From assembly GCF_001205715.1 (NCBI RefSeq), contig NZ_AQQZ01000002.1, positions 553,501 through 617,500 on the forward strand: DNA of 64,000 nt. The letters run 5' to 3'. Origin of the DNA: Pseudaestuariivita atlantica (GTDB lineage Bacteria; Pseudomonadota; Alphaproteobacteria; Rhodobacterales; Rhodobacteraceae). Of the stretch, positions 24,693 to 34,603 are shown piece by piece. Within the stretch, counting starts at the first letter, position 1, and the number at the start of each line of letters is the position of its first letter. Under the pieces are notes generated by a model. It saw only the letters and a program-made list of their open reading frames with translations. It was not told the DNA's origin and did no database searches. The position numbers were made by a program, and so were the translations under genes.

Positions 24693-25738
24693 TGCTGCTG
24701 GTTCTGGCCATCGCGGCGGCGCTTTGGGGCCTTGGCGCAGCGACGCAGGCGTCGCGCGGCGCGCGCCTTGCCATGATCGGTGTCCTGCTGGCCGGCGTGG
24801 TCCTGGCGCAGCTTGTCCTGCCCGATGGGCACCCGATCCGCGCCGCGACCGGAGGATCGGCCGCGCCGTGGCTGCTGCTGGCCGGGGCGGGCGTGCTGGT
24901 TTTCGGATATCGCCGGCTTCTGGGCGGGCTGCGGGCGCGGGTATCCGCGGCCGAGGCGCAGACCGAACCCGAGACGCCGGGCACGTTTTCCGGCACCGAA
25001 CTTGACCGCTATGCCCGGCACATCGTTCTGCGCGATATCGGCGGGCCGGGCCAGCGCAAGCTGAAAGAGGCGCGGGTGCTGGTGGTCGGCGCGGGCGGGC
25101 TTGGCTCCCCGGCCCTGCAATACCTTGCGGCGGCCGGGGTCGGGACGCTGGGCGTGATCGACGGGGACAGCGTGGAAAACGCCAACCTGCAACGGCAGGT
25201 GATCCACATGGACAGCGCGATCGGCACGCCCAAGGTCTTCTCCGCCGCCGAAACCATCGCCGCCCAGAACCCGCACGTGACCGTCCGGCCCTATCACCGC
25301 GACCTGACCGACGACATCGCGGCAGAGCTGATCGCCGAGTACGACCTGGTGCTCGACGGGACGGACCGGACTGACACCCGGTACACGGTGAACCGTGCCT
25401 GCGTGGCGGCGGGCGTGCCGCTTGTCTCCGGCGCGCTGTCGCCTTGGGAAGGGCAGGTCAGCGTGTTCGACCCGGCCCGCGATGCACCGTGTTATGCCTG
25501 CCTCTTTCCCGATCCGCCGCCGCCGGGCCTGTCGCCGACCTGCGCCGAGGCGGGCGTGGCCGGCCCGCTGCCCGGCGTCGTGGGATCGATGATGGCGATC
25601 GAGGCGCTGAAGGTCCTGACCGGCGCGGGCACGCCGCTGCGCGGACGGCTGATGATCTATGACGCGCTGCATGGCGAGACGCGCATCGTGTCGGTGCCTC
25701 GTCGCGCCGATTGCGCGGTTTGCGGCGCAACCGATTGA
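24692..25738 (+). CDS. moeB: MoeB/ThiF-family adenylyltransferase with an N-terminal membrane region
   Basis: 348 residues. The first 80 hold about three hydrophobic segments (LLVLAIAAALWGLGAA, MIGVLLAGVVLAQLVL, WLLLAGAGVLVFGY), which are not part of the classical MoeB. The E1-like domain then begins LDRYARHIVLRDIGGPGQRK, with ATP site VVGAGGLGSPALQYLA, the DGTDRTDTRYTVN segment, and zinc-ligand pairs CYAC and CAVC. It probably adenylates the C-terminus of a sulfur carrier such as MoaD or ThiS. The start overlaps the dut stop. Confidence 0.85.
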   Translation: MLLVLAIAAALWGLGAATQASRGARLAMIGVLLAGVVLAQLVLPDGHPIRAATGGSAAPWLLLAGAGVLVFGYRRLLGGLRARVSAAEAQTEPETPGTFSGTELDRYARHIVLRDIGGPGQRKLKEARVLVVGAGGLGSPALQYLAAAGVGTLGVIDGDSVENANLQRQVIHMDSAIGTPKVFSAAETIAAQNPHVTVRPYHRDLTDDIAAELIAEYDLVLDGTDRTDTRYTVNRACVAAGVPLVSGALSPWEGQVSVFDPARDAPCYACLFPDPPPPGLSPTCAEAGVAGPLPGVVGSMMAIEALKVLTGAGTPLRGRLMIYDALHGETRIVSVPRRADCAVCGATD

Positions 25739-25814
25739 CCGCTGGCGGGTTTGCGGTTGACGCCGCCCGTGACGATACCACGTCATGCACAACACAGAAA
25801 TGGAGCGCCCGGAC

Positions 25815-27836
25815 ATGACCAACTCGCTGCTTGCCCCGTGGGACACGCCTTTCAACGTGCCGCCCTTCGACCGGATCGACGACAGCGAGTTTGCCGAGGC
25901 GGTGGAGACCGGGCTGGCCGAACACCGGGCGGAAATCGATGCCATCGCGCAAAACCCCGACGCGCCCGATTTCGGCAACACGATCGGCGCGCTCGAAGCC
26001 TCAGGGCGTACGCTCGACCGCGTGCTGGGCGTGTTTTTCAACCTCGCCGGGTCGGACAGCAACGACACAAGGCAGGACCTGCAGCGCCGTTTCTCGCCCA
26101 TGCTTGCGCGTCATTCCGCGGACATCACCGCCAACCGCGCGCTGTTCGACCGTATTCGCGCGGTGTGGGAGGGGCGGGACGAGGCCGACCTGACCGACGA
26201 ACAGGCGCGGGTCCTGATGCTGACGCATCGCCGCTTCGTGCGCGCGGGCGCGGCGCTGGAAGGGGCCGATGCCGACCGGATGAAGGAGATCACCGCGCGG
26301 CTTGCCACGCTGGGGACCGAGTTCACGCAGAACCTTCTGAAGGACGAAGCCGACTGGGCGATGGACCTGTCCGAAGCCGACCTTGCGGGCCTGCCAGATT
26401 TCGTCGTCGATGCCGCGCGCGCCGCCGGGGCCGAACGCGGCGCGGAGGGCCCGGTGGTGACGCTCTCGCGGTCGCTGATCGTGCCGTTCCTGCAGTTTTC
26501 CCCGCGCCGCGACCTGCGCGAGAAGGCGTGGCGGGCCTGGACCGCGCGGGGCGCCAATGGCGGAGAGACCGACAACCGTGCCATCGCAACGGAAACCCTG
26601 CAATTGCGCGAGGAACGCGCGCGGCTTCTGGGATACGACACGTTCGCGGCGTTCAAGCTGGAAACCGAGATGGCGGGCACGCCGCAGGCGGTGCGCGACC
26701 TGCTGATGCAGGTCTGGACGCCCGCACGGCGGCAGGCAGAGGCCGACGCATGGGTCATCCAGCAGATGATGCAGGCCGACGGTCTGAACGGCGAACCCGA
26801 ACCGTGGGACTGGCGGTATTACCAGGAAAAGCGGCGCAAGGCCGATCACGACCTCGATGAGGCGGAGCTGAAACCGTATTTCCAGCTCGACCGGATGATC
26901 GACGCGATGTTCGCATGCGCGCGGCGGCTTTTCGGCATCACCGCGCGTCCGCTCGATATCCCGCTTTATCACCCGGACGCGCGGGCGTGGGAGGTGTTGA
27001 AGGACGGCGAACACAAGGCGGTGTTCATCGGCGATTACTTCGCGCGCGGGTCGAAACGGTCGGGCGCGTGGTGCTCGGCTTTCCGGTCGCAGGCGAAGCA
27101 CCCCGAACCGCAATCGCCCATCGTCGTGAATGTCTGCAACTTCGCCAAACCGCCCGAGGGCCAGCCCGCGCTGCTGAGTTACGACGACGCGCGGACGCTG
27201 TTCCACGAATTCGGGCACGCGCTGCACCAGATGCTGTCGGACGTGACCTACCCGTCGATCAGCGGCACCTCGGTGGCGCGCGATTTCGTGGAATTGCCCT
27301 CGCAGCTTTACGAACACTGGCTGGAAGTGCCCGAGGTGCTGCGCGAATTCGCCACCCATGCCCGCACGGGCGAGGCGATGCCGCGGGACCTTGTCGAAAA
27401 GGTGCGCGCGGCGGCGACCTTCGACATGGGGTTCCAGACGGTCGAATACGTGGCCTCGGCCCTTGTTGACCTTGCATTCCACGATGGCCCGGCGCCGAAG
27501 GATACCATGGCGCGGCAGGCCGAGGTGCTGGCAGAGATCGGGATGCCGAAGGCGATCACGATGCGCCACGCGACGCCGCATTTCGCGCATGTCTTCGCGG
27601 GCGACGGGTATTCAAGCGGCTATTACAGCTACATGTGGTCCGAGGTGATGGATGCCGATGCCTTCGCCGCCTTCGAAGAGGCGGGTGACGTGTTCGATTC
27701 GGCGCTGGCGGAAAAACTGGAAACGCATGTCCTGTCGGCAGGCGGGTCGCGCGACCCGGTCGAGCTTTATACCGCGTTTCGGGGCCGGATGCCCGGCGTC
27801 GAGGCGTTGCTGGAAGGCCGGGGCCTGACGACCTAG
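25815..27836 (+). CDS. M3-family metallopeptidase (oligopeptidase A / dipeptidyl carboxypeptidase type)
   Basis: 673 residues, the usual size of bacterial M3 peptidases. The zinc-binding motif is HEFGHALHQ (HExxH-type) with the downstream glutamate helix SGTSVARDFVELPSQLYEHW, and YSSGYYSYMWSEVMDADAF near the C-terminus closes the substrate channel. It degrades short peptides in the cytoplasm. The ATG at 25815 is preceded by GGAGCG. Its stop codon shares bases with the stop of the convergent I78 inhibitor-like lipoprotein gene (CTAG at 27833-27836). Confidence 0.94.
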   Translation: MTNSLLAPWDTPFNVPPFDRIDDSEFAEAVETGLAEHRAEIDAIAQNPDAPDFGNTIGALEASGRTLDRVLGVFFNLAGSDSNDTRQDLQRRFSPMLARHSADITANRALFDRIRAVWEGRDEADLTDEQARVLMLTHRRFVRAGAALEGADADRMKEITARLATLGTEFTQNLLKDEADWAMDLSEADLAGLPDFVVDAARAAGAERGAEGPVVTLSRSLIVPFLQFSPRRDLREKAWRAWTARGANGGETDNRAIATETLQLREERARLLGYDTFAAFKLETEMAGTPQAVRDLLMQVWTPARRQAEADAWVIQQMMQADGLNGEPEPWDWRYYQEKRRKADHDLDEAELKPYFQLDRMIDAMFACARRLFGITARPLDIPLYHPDARAWEVLKDGEHKAVFIGDYFARGSKRSGAWCSAFRSQAKHPEPQSPIVVNVCNFAKPPEGQPALLSYDDARTLFHEFGHALHQMLSDVTYPSISGTSVARDFVELPSQLYEHWLEVPEVLREFATHARTGEAMPRDLVEKVRAAATFDMGFQTVEYVASALVDLAFHDGPAPKDTMARQAEVLAEIGMPKAITMRHATPHFAHVFAGDGYSSGYYSYMWSEVMDADAFAAFEEAGDVFDSALAEKLETHVLSAGGSRDPVELYTAFRGRMPGVEALLEGRGLTT

Positions 27837-28405
27837 CCGCAGAAGATGCGGGTGACGGTGCCGTTGCCGGCAATCGCCTCCGCCGGGTTGTCCGTCGACA
27901 CCACCACGTTCACGCGGGCGGGGGTGCGGCGCGGGTCGATGGTCTCGTTGGCGCCGTAGATCCGTGACAGCGAGGGCAGGGCCGCCGCCGTCACCGCGCT
28001 TGCCGGGCCTCCGACGAGGCCGGCGAATTGCCCGGCACCGCAGGTATCGACCGGGGCGGGCGCGGCCGCCGGGGCGGGTGCCCTGCGCGGTGCAGGGGCC
28101 GGACGGGGCGCGGGCGCGCGAACCGTGGCGGTTTTGGGTGCCGCGGCAACCCGTGGCGCGGGGGCAGCGGCAGGGGCCGACGCCGGAACGATCAGTTCGA
28201 CCGCGTCATTGCCCTTGAAGCCTCCCGTCTGCTTCTTTGCGGGTGCGGGCGCAGGTTTCCCCGCCGCCTGTGCCGCGGCGAAGGTGCCCTCGCCGTAAAG
28301 CATCTCGTACGCCCCCTTGGACAATTCGACATCTCGCGTCACGGTGCCATTTCCAAGGCATCCTGCAAGGGCAAGACAGGCGAATACGGGGACCAGCGGC
28401 TTCAT
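27833..28405 (-). CDS. Lipoprotein with C-terminal I78-type peptidase-inhibitor domain
   Basis: 190 residues. The N-terminus MKPLVPVFACLALAGC is a lipoprotein signal with lipobox LAGC. A proline/alanine-rich linker of roughly 60 residues (runs such as APAPRPAPAPRRAPAP) leads to a C-terminal domain starting DTCGAGQFAGLVGGPASAV and ending GTVTRIFCG. The two cysteines bracketing that domain and the DPRRTPARVNVVVSTD segment match the I78 (Aspergillus elastase inhibitor) family. Expected to be tethered in the periplasm. Convergent with the cytoplasmic M3 peptidase, overlapping it by 4 bases. Confidence 0.8.
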   Translation of the reverse strand: MKPLVPVFACLALAGCLGNGTVTRDVELSKGAYEMLYGEGTFAAAQAAGKPAPAPAKKQTGGFKGNDAVELIVPASAPAAAPAPRVAAAPKTATVRAPAPRPAPAPRRAPAPAAAPAPVDTCGAGQFAGLVGGPASAVTAAALPSLSRIYGANETIDPRRTPARVNVVVSTDNPAEAIAGNGTVTRIFCG

Positions 28406-28502
28406 GGGCTCACCTCTAGGTGATGATGTTCTGCTCGCCTTCATGCGTAAATCTTGTGGCGATTCCGATCAAGGCTTTCTCACCGTGGAAAGTGCGGTAT
28501 CG

Positions 28503-29489
28503 TCAGAATGGCTGGCGTTCCAGCACGTAGCCACGTTGTGACAGCTGGTTCAGCAACCCTGTCTCGCCGAACAGGTGCGCCGCGCCCGAGGCCACGACCA
28601 GCCGGTCTTCGGGTGCCGCCTCGATCACGTCGATCCACGCGAGGTTGCGAGTGTCGAGCAACATGCGCGACGCCGCCTCGGACGCGAGAAGAAGCTGGGT
28701 ATCGCCCACCAGCGCGTCGTTTTTCGCGAGCGTCTTGGTGAATTCCCACAGGAAGGCGTGCTCCTCGTCGAAATACATCGCCTGAAGCGAGGCATGCACG
28801 TCTTCGACCTGGTCCTGTGCCGCGAGGCTCCATGCCAGAAGCGCGAGTTGCGCGTCCATTTCCATGCCCGAGATCATCTCCATCACGACGCGCGGAGATT
28901 CGAGCCCCGAGACGGGCACGCCTGCATCCCGCGCCGTCTGCTCGAGGATGGCGTCAAGCCCTCCCTCGTTCGCCTCCATCGCTGCCATGGCGCAGGGTGG
29001 CAGGGACAGGAGTGCAGAAAGGAACCACGGTTGCATCTTGGCGGCGATCGGCGCCGGCATTCCGCGTTCGGCCAACGCGGCGCGCAGGGCAAGCCACAGG
29101 TCCTCGCTCAGCGTGTCGGCAAGGGTCGGGCCGGTCTGATTGATGAACAAGGACGGGTCGGTCGCGATCTGCTGTTCGAACGCGTCCGATGCCTCGTCCG
29201 TCACCTCGACGAACAGCCGGTCGGCGGAGGTGACAACCGGCGCAAGGCGCGCGCTGATCGCCGCAAAGTTGGGGTGGTCGAAATGATAGGTGCCGATCAG
29301 GTGGATCTGCCGGTCGCCCCGTGTCGCCTGCCAGTGATTGCCGCGCGGAAAGGGCGTTGCGGCGACCGCCGCCTCGATGTCTGCCCGGACGTCCGGCGCC
29401 AGCGAGGGGCGCAAATCGGTGCCCGCGCATTGCGCGGCAGCCTGGGTGACAAGAAGGGTGAAAGCGGAGAAAAGGCTGATCAGGCGCAT
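28503..29489 (-). CDS. TraB/GumN-family exported protein
   Basis: 328 residues. A Sec signal peptide (LISLFSAFTLLVTQAAAQ) is followed by HLIGTYHFDHPNF and LFVEVTD, the GxxH and EV motifs of the TraB/GumN (TIKI) superfamily, and by the C-terminal VVASGAAHLFGETGLLNQL. Members are proposed metal-dependent proteases or lipoprotein-like envelope proteins; function here is unknown. The ATG at 29489 gives a clean signal peptide. It is divergent from groES, across the heat-shock promoter region. Confidence 0.85.
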   Translation of the reverse strand: MRLISLFSAFTLLVTQAAAQCAGTDLRPSLAPDVRADIEAAVAATPFPRGNHWQATRGDRQIHLIGTYHFDHPNFAAISARLAPVVTSADRLFVEVTDEASDAFEQQIATDPSLFINQTGPTLADTLSEDLWLALRAALAERGMPAPIAAKMQPWFLSALLSLPPCAMAAMEANEGGLDAILEQTARDAGVPVSGLESPRVVMEMISGMEMDAQLALLAWSLAAQDQVEDVHASLQAMYFDEEHAFLWEFTKTLAKNDALVGDTQLLLASEAASRMLLDTRNLAWIDVIEAAPEDRLVVASGAAHLFGETGLLNQLSQRGYVLERQPF

Positions 29490-29569
29490 GGCCAACCGGT
29501 ACCTGATCCTCTGCCCGCCGCAAAGCCCGATCCCGGCCCCCGCCTGCGTCAATTTTGACCATGGGGGCG

Positions 29570-29598
29570 TTGACACACGATTGCGTGACCCCTAAATG
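29570..29598 (+). promoter_or_regulatory. Promoter of groESL
   Basis: A consensus -35 TTGACA at 29570-29575 is followed after 17 bases by TAAATG at 29593-29598. The CIRCE operator starts 8 bases further on, where it would cover the transcription start. Housekeeping-sigma type is the simplest reading; an RpoH-type promoter overlapping the same bases cannot be excluded. Confidence 0.6.
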
Positions 29599-29605
29599 CG
29601 GCTCG

Positions 29606-29632
29606 TTAGCACTCGCCCCGAGTGAGTGCCAA
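29606..29632. promoter_or_regulatory. CIRCE operator (HrcA binding site)
   Basis: TTAGCACTC (29606-29614), nine bases, then GAGTGCCAA (29624-29632). This matches the CIRCE inverted repeat TTAGCACTC-N9-GAGTGCTAA with one change (C for T) in the right arm. HrcA binds it and represses groESL until heat stress titrates the chaperonin. hrcA itself is not in this window. Confidence 0.92.
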
Positions 29633-29698
29633 CAGCCCCGGTGCCGAAGCGCGGGCCGGGGACAAGGGAGACACTTTGAGCCAAGGAGCTTCAGAGCA

Positions 29699-29986
29699 AT
29701 GGCATTCACACCGCTTCACGACCGGGTGCTTGTTCGTCGCGTGGAAAGTGACGAGAAAACCGCTGGCGGGCTGATCATCCCCGACAGCGCCAAGGAAAAG
29801 CCCGCAGAGGGTGTTGTTGTCGCAGTTGGCGCAGGCGCCAAGGACGACGATGGCGATCGCATCGCGATGGACGTCAAGGAGGGCGACAAAATCCTCTTCG
29901 GCAAATGGTCGGGCACCGAGGTGCAACTCGACGGTGAGGACCTCCTCATCATGAAAGAGTCCGACATCATGGGCATCATCGCCTGA
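29699..29986 (+). CDS. groES: Co-chaperonin GroES
   Basis: 95 residues forming the lid of the GroEL chamber. [33 protein letters not shown] at the N-terminus holds the mobile loop (broken here by design of the motif listing: [12 protein letters not shown]), and [24 protein letters not shown] is the C-terminal pattern. A strong CCAAGGAG ribosome site lies upstream. First gene of groESL, under CIRCE control, followed 59 bases later by groEL. Confidence 0.98.
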   Translation: MAFTPLHDRVLVRRVESDEKTAGGLIIPDSAKEKPAEGVVVAVGAGAKDDDGDRIAMDVKEGDKILFGKWSGTEVQLDGEDLLIMKESDIMGIIA

Positions 29987-30012
29987 TCATCCGCAAGTCC
30001 GGTGGGTGCTGA

Positions 30013-31692
<1,680 letters not shown>

Positions 31693-31718
31693 GCTGCCCC
31701 GCTTGCGAAATTCGGAAC

Positions 31719-31747
31719 GGGCCGCCTTCGGGCGGCCCTTTTCTTTT
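31719..31747 (+). terminator. Rho-independent terminator of groESL
   Basis: GGGCCGCC (31719-31726), TTCG tetraloop, GGCGGCCC (31731-31738), then TTTTCTTTT. A perfect 8-base stem with a stable UUCG-type loop and T-run, 26 bases after the groEL stop. Confidence 0.95.
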
Positions 31748-31794
31748 GCGCCGTCAAAAGCGCGTCCGGCTGGACAGCCCGGCATGGGCGGGCC

Positions 31795-32661
31795 ATGACG
31801 TGGCGCATGCGCACCGTCCTTCTGACCGGCCTGACCATGATCGCCTTCGCGGCGAACTCGCTGCTGAACAGGGCGGCGCTGGCGGATGACCTGATCGATC
31901 CCATCGGGTTCGGCGTGATGCGCCTGATCGCGGGGACGCTGATGCTGGCGGTGTTGATCCTGCTCCGCCGCAAGGGTTGGGCCCTGTTCACCGGGGCGCG
32001 GATCGTCGGAGTGCTGTCGCTGTTCACCTATATCTTCGGCTTTTCGGTTGCCTATGTCAGCCTCGATGCCGGGTTTGGGGCGCTGATCCTGTTCGGCACC
32101 GTGCAGATCACGATGTTCGGAGCGGCGCTGGCGGGTCGCGAGCCTCTGCCGCCGCGGCGGATACTGGGTGCGGGTCTTGCGATGCTGGGGCTTGTCTGGC
32201 TGATGTGGCCGGGGGGCAGCGGTATCGGGGGTACAAGCCTGTTGCACGCCGGGATGATGGTCGCCGCCGGGATCGGGTGGGGCATCTATTCGCTGGTCGG
32301 GCGTATGGTACGCGACCCGCTGGGTGATACCGGTGCGAATTTCCTCGGGGCCGCGCTTCTGGCGCTGGCGCTTGTCCCGTTCCTGCCGGTTGCGCCCGAC
32401 GCGATCATCGCCTCCCCAAACGGTATCTGGCTTGCCGTCGTGTCCGGTGCGCTGACATCGGGGCTGGGTTACGCGCTGTGGTACCATGTCCTGCCAAGGC
32501 TCGGGGCGGCCCGCGCGGCGCTGGCACAATTGACGGTGCCCGTCATCGCGCTTGTCGCGGGTGTCGTGTTTCTGGGGGAAAGCGTGACGTTGCCGCTCCT
32601 TGCCGCTGCCGCGCTTGTTCTGGCGGGCGTTGCCATGGGAATCCGCGATGCACGGCGCTGA
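31795..32661 (+). CDS. DMT-superfamily (EamA) permease
   Basis: 288 residues, almost entirely hydrophobic with about ten membrane segments arranged as two EamA repeats (first ending near FGAALAGREPLPPRR, second with LAQLTVPVIALVAGVVFLGE). The family exports metabolites or amino acids; the substrate cannot be read. It stands after the groEL terminator. The start at 31795 is taken; an ATG four codons in (31807) is equally possible, and no clear ribosome site is visible. Confidence 0.85.
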   Translation: MTWRMRTVLLTGLTMIAFAANSLLNRAALADDLIDPIGFGVMRLIAGTLMLAVLILLRRKGWALFTGARIVGVLSLFTYIFGFSVAYVSLDAGFGALILFGTVQITMFGAALAGREPLPPRRILGAGLAMLGLVWLMWPGGSGIGGTSLLHAGMMVAAGIGWGIYSLVGRMVRDPLGDTGANFLGAALLALALVPFLPVAPDAIIASPNGIWLAVVSGALTSGLGYALWYHVLPRLGAARAALAQLTVPVIALVAGVVFLGESVTLPLLAAAALVLAGVAMGIRDARR

Positions 32662-32703
32662 CAGGCCCTTCCACAAGCGCCACCATGTGCCTATGTCACG
32701 GCC

Positions 32704-33486
32704 ATGCGCATCTGTCTTGCCATTATCCTCGCCCTGTTTCTGGCGACCCCGTCCATGGCCCAGCCCATGAAAGGCTGCGTCGTCCTTCTGCACGGGCTCG
32801 CCCGGACCGAGGCCTCGTTCGCGATCATGGAAAAGGCGCTTCTGGCCCGCGGGTACCAGGTTGTGCGGCACGGCTATCCCTCGACCGAGGCGGGCGCGGC
32901 GCGGCTTGCAACCGATACCCTGCCCGAGGCTCTGAACGCGTGCGAGGCGACGCCGATCCACTTCGTGACCCATTCGATGGGGGGTATCCTGCTGCGGCTC
33001 TACCTCGCCAAGACCCCGATCGAGGACCTTGGCCGCGTCGTCATGCTCGCCCCGCCGAATAACGGGTCCGAACTTGTGGATGCGCTGGGGGATCTCGCGC
33101 TGTTCCGCTTCCTGAACGGGCCCGCCGGGCAGGACATGGCGACCGACGGCGTGACCGAGGCGCTGCCGCCCGCCGATTTCGACCTTGGCGTGATCGCGGG
33201 CAACCGCTCGCTCAACCCCTATTTCTCCTCGCTCATTCCGGGGGAGGATGACGGCAAGGTCTCTGTCGCGTCGACCCGGCTGGAGGGGATGCGCGATCAC
33301 CTCGTCCTGCCGGTGACCCACACGTTCATCATGGTCAGCCCGGTTGTGATCGTGCAGACGCTGCGGTTCCTGGAAACGGGCGCGTTCGACCGCGACCTTG
33401 ACAGCTCGGACGCGGTGGCCGAACTGGCGGACCTTGCCGTGGACTGGGCCGAGGACGTGATCAGTGGCGATAAGACTGACGATTGA
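32704..33486 (+). CDS. Exported alpha/beta hydrolase (lipase-like)
   Basis: 260 residues with a Sec signal peptide ([17 protein letters not shown]). [14 protein letters not shown] is the oxyanion region and [15 protein letters not shown] holds the nucleophile elbow (G/HxSxGG form THSMGG). [10 protein letters not shown] is typical of PGAP1/triacylglycerol-lipase-like hydrolases. A His near THTFIM is the likely third catalytic residue. Expected in the periplasm; substrate unknown. Its 3' end overlaps phnM by 23 bases, so the two are probably co-transcribed. Confidence 0.82.
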   Translation: MRICLAIILALFLATPSMAQPMKGCVVLLHGLARTEASFAIMEKALLARGYQVVRHGYPSTEAGAARLATDTLPEALNACEATPIHFVTHSMGGILLRLYLAKTPIEDLGRVVMLAPPNNGSELVDALGDLALFRFLNGPAGQDMATDGVTEALPPADFDLGVIAGNRSLNPYFSSLIPGEDDGKVSVASTRLEGMRDHLVLPVTHTFIMVSPVVIVQTLRFLETGAFDRDLDSSDAVAELADLAVDWAEDVISGDKTDD

Positions 33487-34603
33487 AGGCGCGCGCGTTC
33501 TGGCCCCGGACGGGTGGACCGACGCGCTCCATCTGGCCGACGGAGCCGTGGTCGATGCCGCGCAGCCGCGGCGGGTGCGGCTGGATGGCTGGCTGGTCCT
33601 GCCGGGCATCGTCGATCTTCATGGCGACGGGTTCGAACGCCACGTCGCCAAGCGGCGCGGCGCCCTGAAGGATTACACCAGCGGATTGCAGTCGATCGAG
33701 GCGGAGCTTGCCGCGAACGGCATCACCACCGCCTACCTGGCGCAGTTCTATTCGTGGGAAGGTGGCCTGCGCGGGCCGGAGGCGGCGGAGCGGCTGTGCG
33801 CCGGGTTAAGGGAATACCGGACGCAGGGCACCGACATGCGCGTTCAACTGCGTGTGGAATCCCACATGATCGACGCGTTTCCGGATATCCTCGCGCTGGT
33901 GGAGCGGTTCGGGGTGCCTTACGTCGTGATCAACGACCACCTGCCGCATGACGCGCTGGAGGCGGGCAAGCGCCCGCCACGGATCAACGGGCAGGCGCTG
34001 CGCGCGGGCACCGATCCCGAACGGTACCTGCAGCGGATGAAGGACCTGCATGCGCGGCGCGACGAGGTGCCGGACGCGGTCTCCTGCCTTGTGGAACAGC
34101 TGCACGCGCGACAGGTGCGGACCGGGTCGCATGACGATGCCGACGCGGCGGCCCGCCGGGCCGCGCGTGCGCTTGGCCTGCGGGTGTCGGAGTTTCCCGA
34201 AACAATGGATGCGGCGCAGGAAGCGCGGGGCGCCGGGGAAGGCACGATCCTCGGCGCGCCCAACGTGATGCGCGGGGGCAGTCACGCGGGCAAGGTGGCC
34301 GCCGAAGAGGTCATCGCAGCGGGGTTTTGCGATGCGCTGGCATCGGATTACTACTACCCCGCTCCGCGTCACGCGGCGTTGCGGCTGGCGGGGCAGGGCA
34401 TGGTGCTGGACGAGGCGTGGCGGCTCGTGTCGGAGGGACCGGCGCGGCTTCTTGGTCTGCCGGATCGCGGCAGGCTTGCGCCGGGGTGCCGGGCGGATGT
34501 CGTGATCCTCGACCCCGCCGACGGGTCGGTCGGGGCGACCCTCTGTGCGGGCAGGGTGACCTACATGGCGGGGCCGGTGGCCGAGGCGCTGATCGCGGCC
34601 TAG
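33464..34603 (+). CDS. phnM: PhnM-like alpha-D-ribose 1-methylphosphonate 5-triphosphate diphosphatase
   Basis: 379 residues of the amidohydrolase superfamily, starting at GTG inside the preceding gene. [15 protein letters not shown] carries the metal-binding histidines (HxD here in PhnM form), [13 protein letters not shown] and [14 protein letters not shown] are PhnM signatures, and [14 protein letters not shown] supplies the late aspartate. PhnM removes pyrophosphate from ribosyl-phosphonate triphosphate in the C-P lyase pathway. No other phn gene is in the window, so it is an orphan or belongs to a split pathway. Confidence 0.87.
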   Translation: MAIRLTIEGARVLAPDGWTDALHLADGAVVDAAQPRRVRLDGWLVLPGIVDLHGDGFERHVAKRRGALKDYTSGLQSIEAELAANGITTAYLAQFYSWEGGLRGPEAAERLCAGLREYRTQGTDMRVQLRVESHMIDAFPDILALVERFGVPYVVINDHLPHDALEAGKRPPRINGQALRAGTDPERYLQRMKDLHARRDEVPDAVSCLVEQLHARQVRTGSHDDADAAARRAARALGLRVSEFPETMDAAQEARGAGEGTILGAPNVMRGGSHAGKVAAEEVIAAGFCDALASDYYYPAPRHAALRLAGQGMVLDEAWRLVSEGPARLLGLPDRGRLAPGCRADVVILDPADGSVGATLCAGRVTYMAGPVAEALIAA

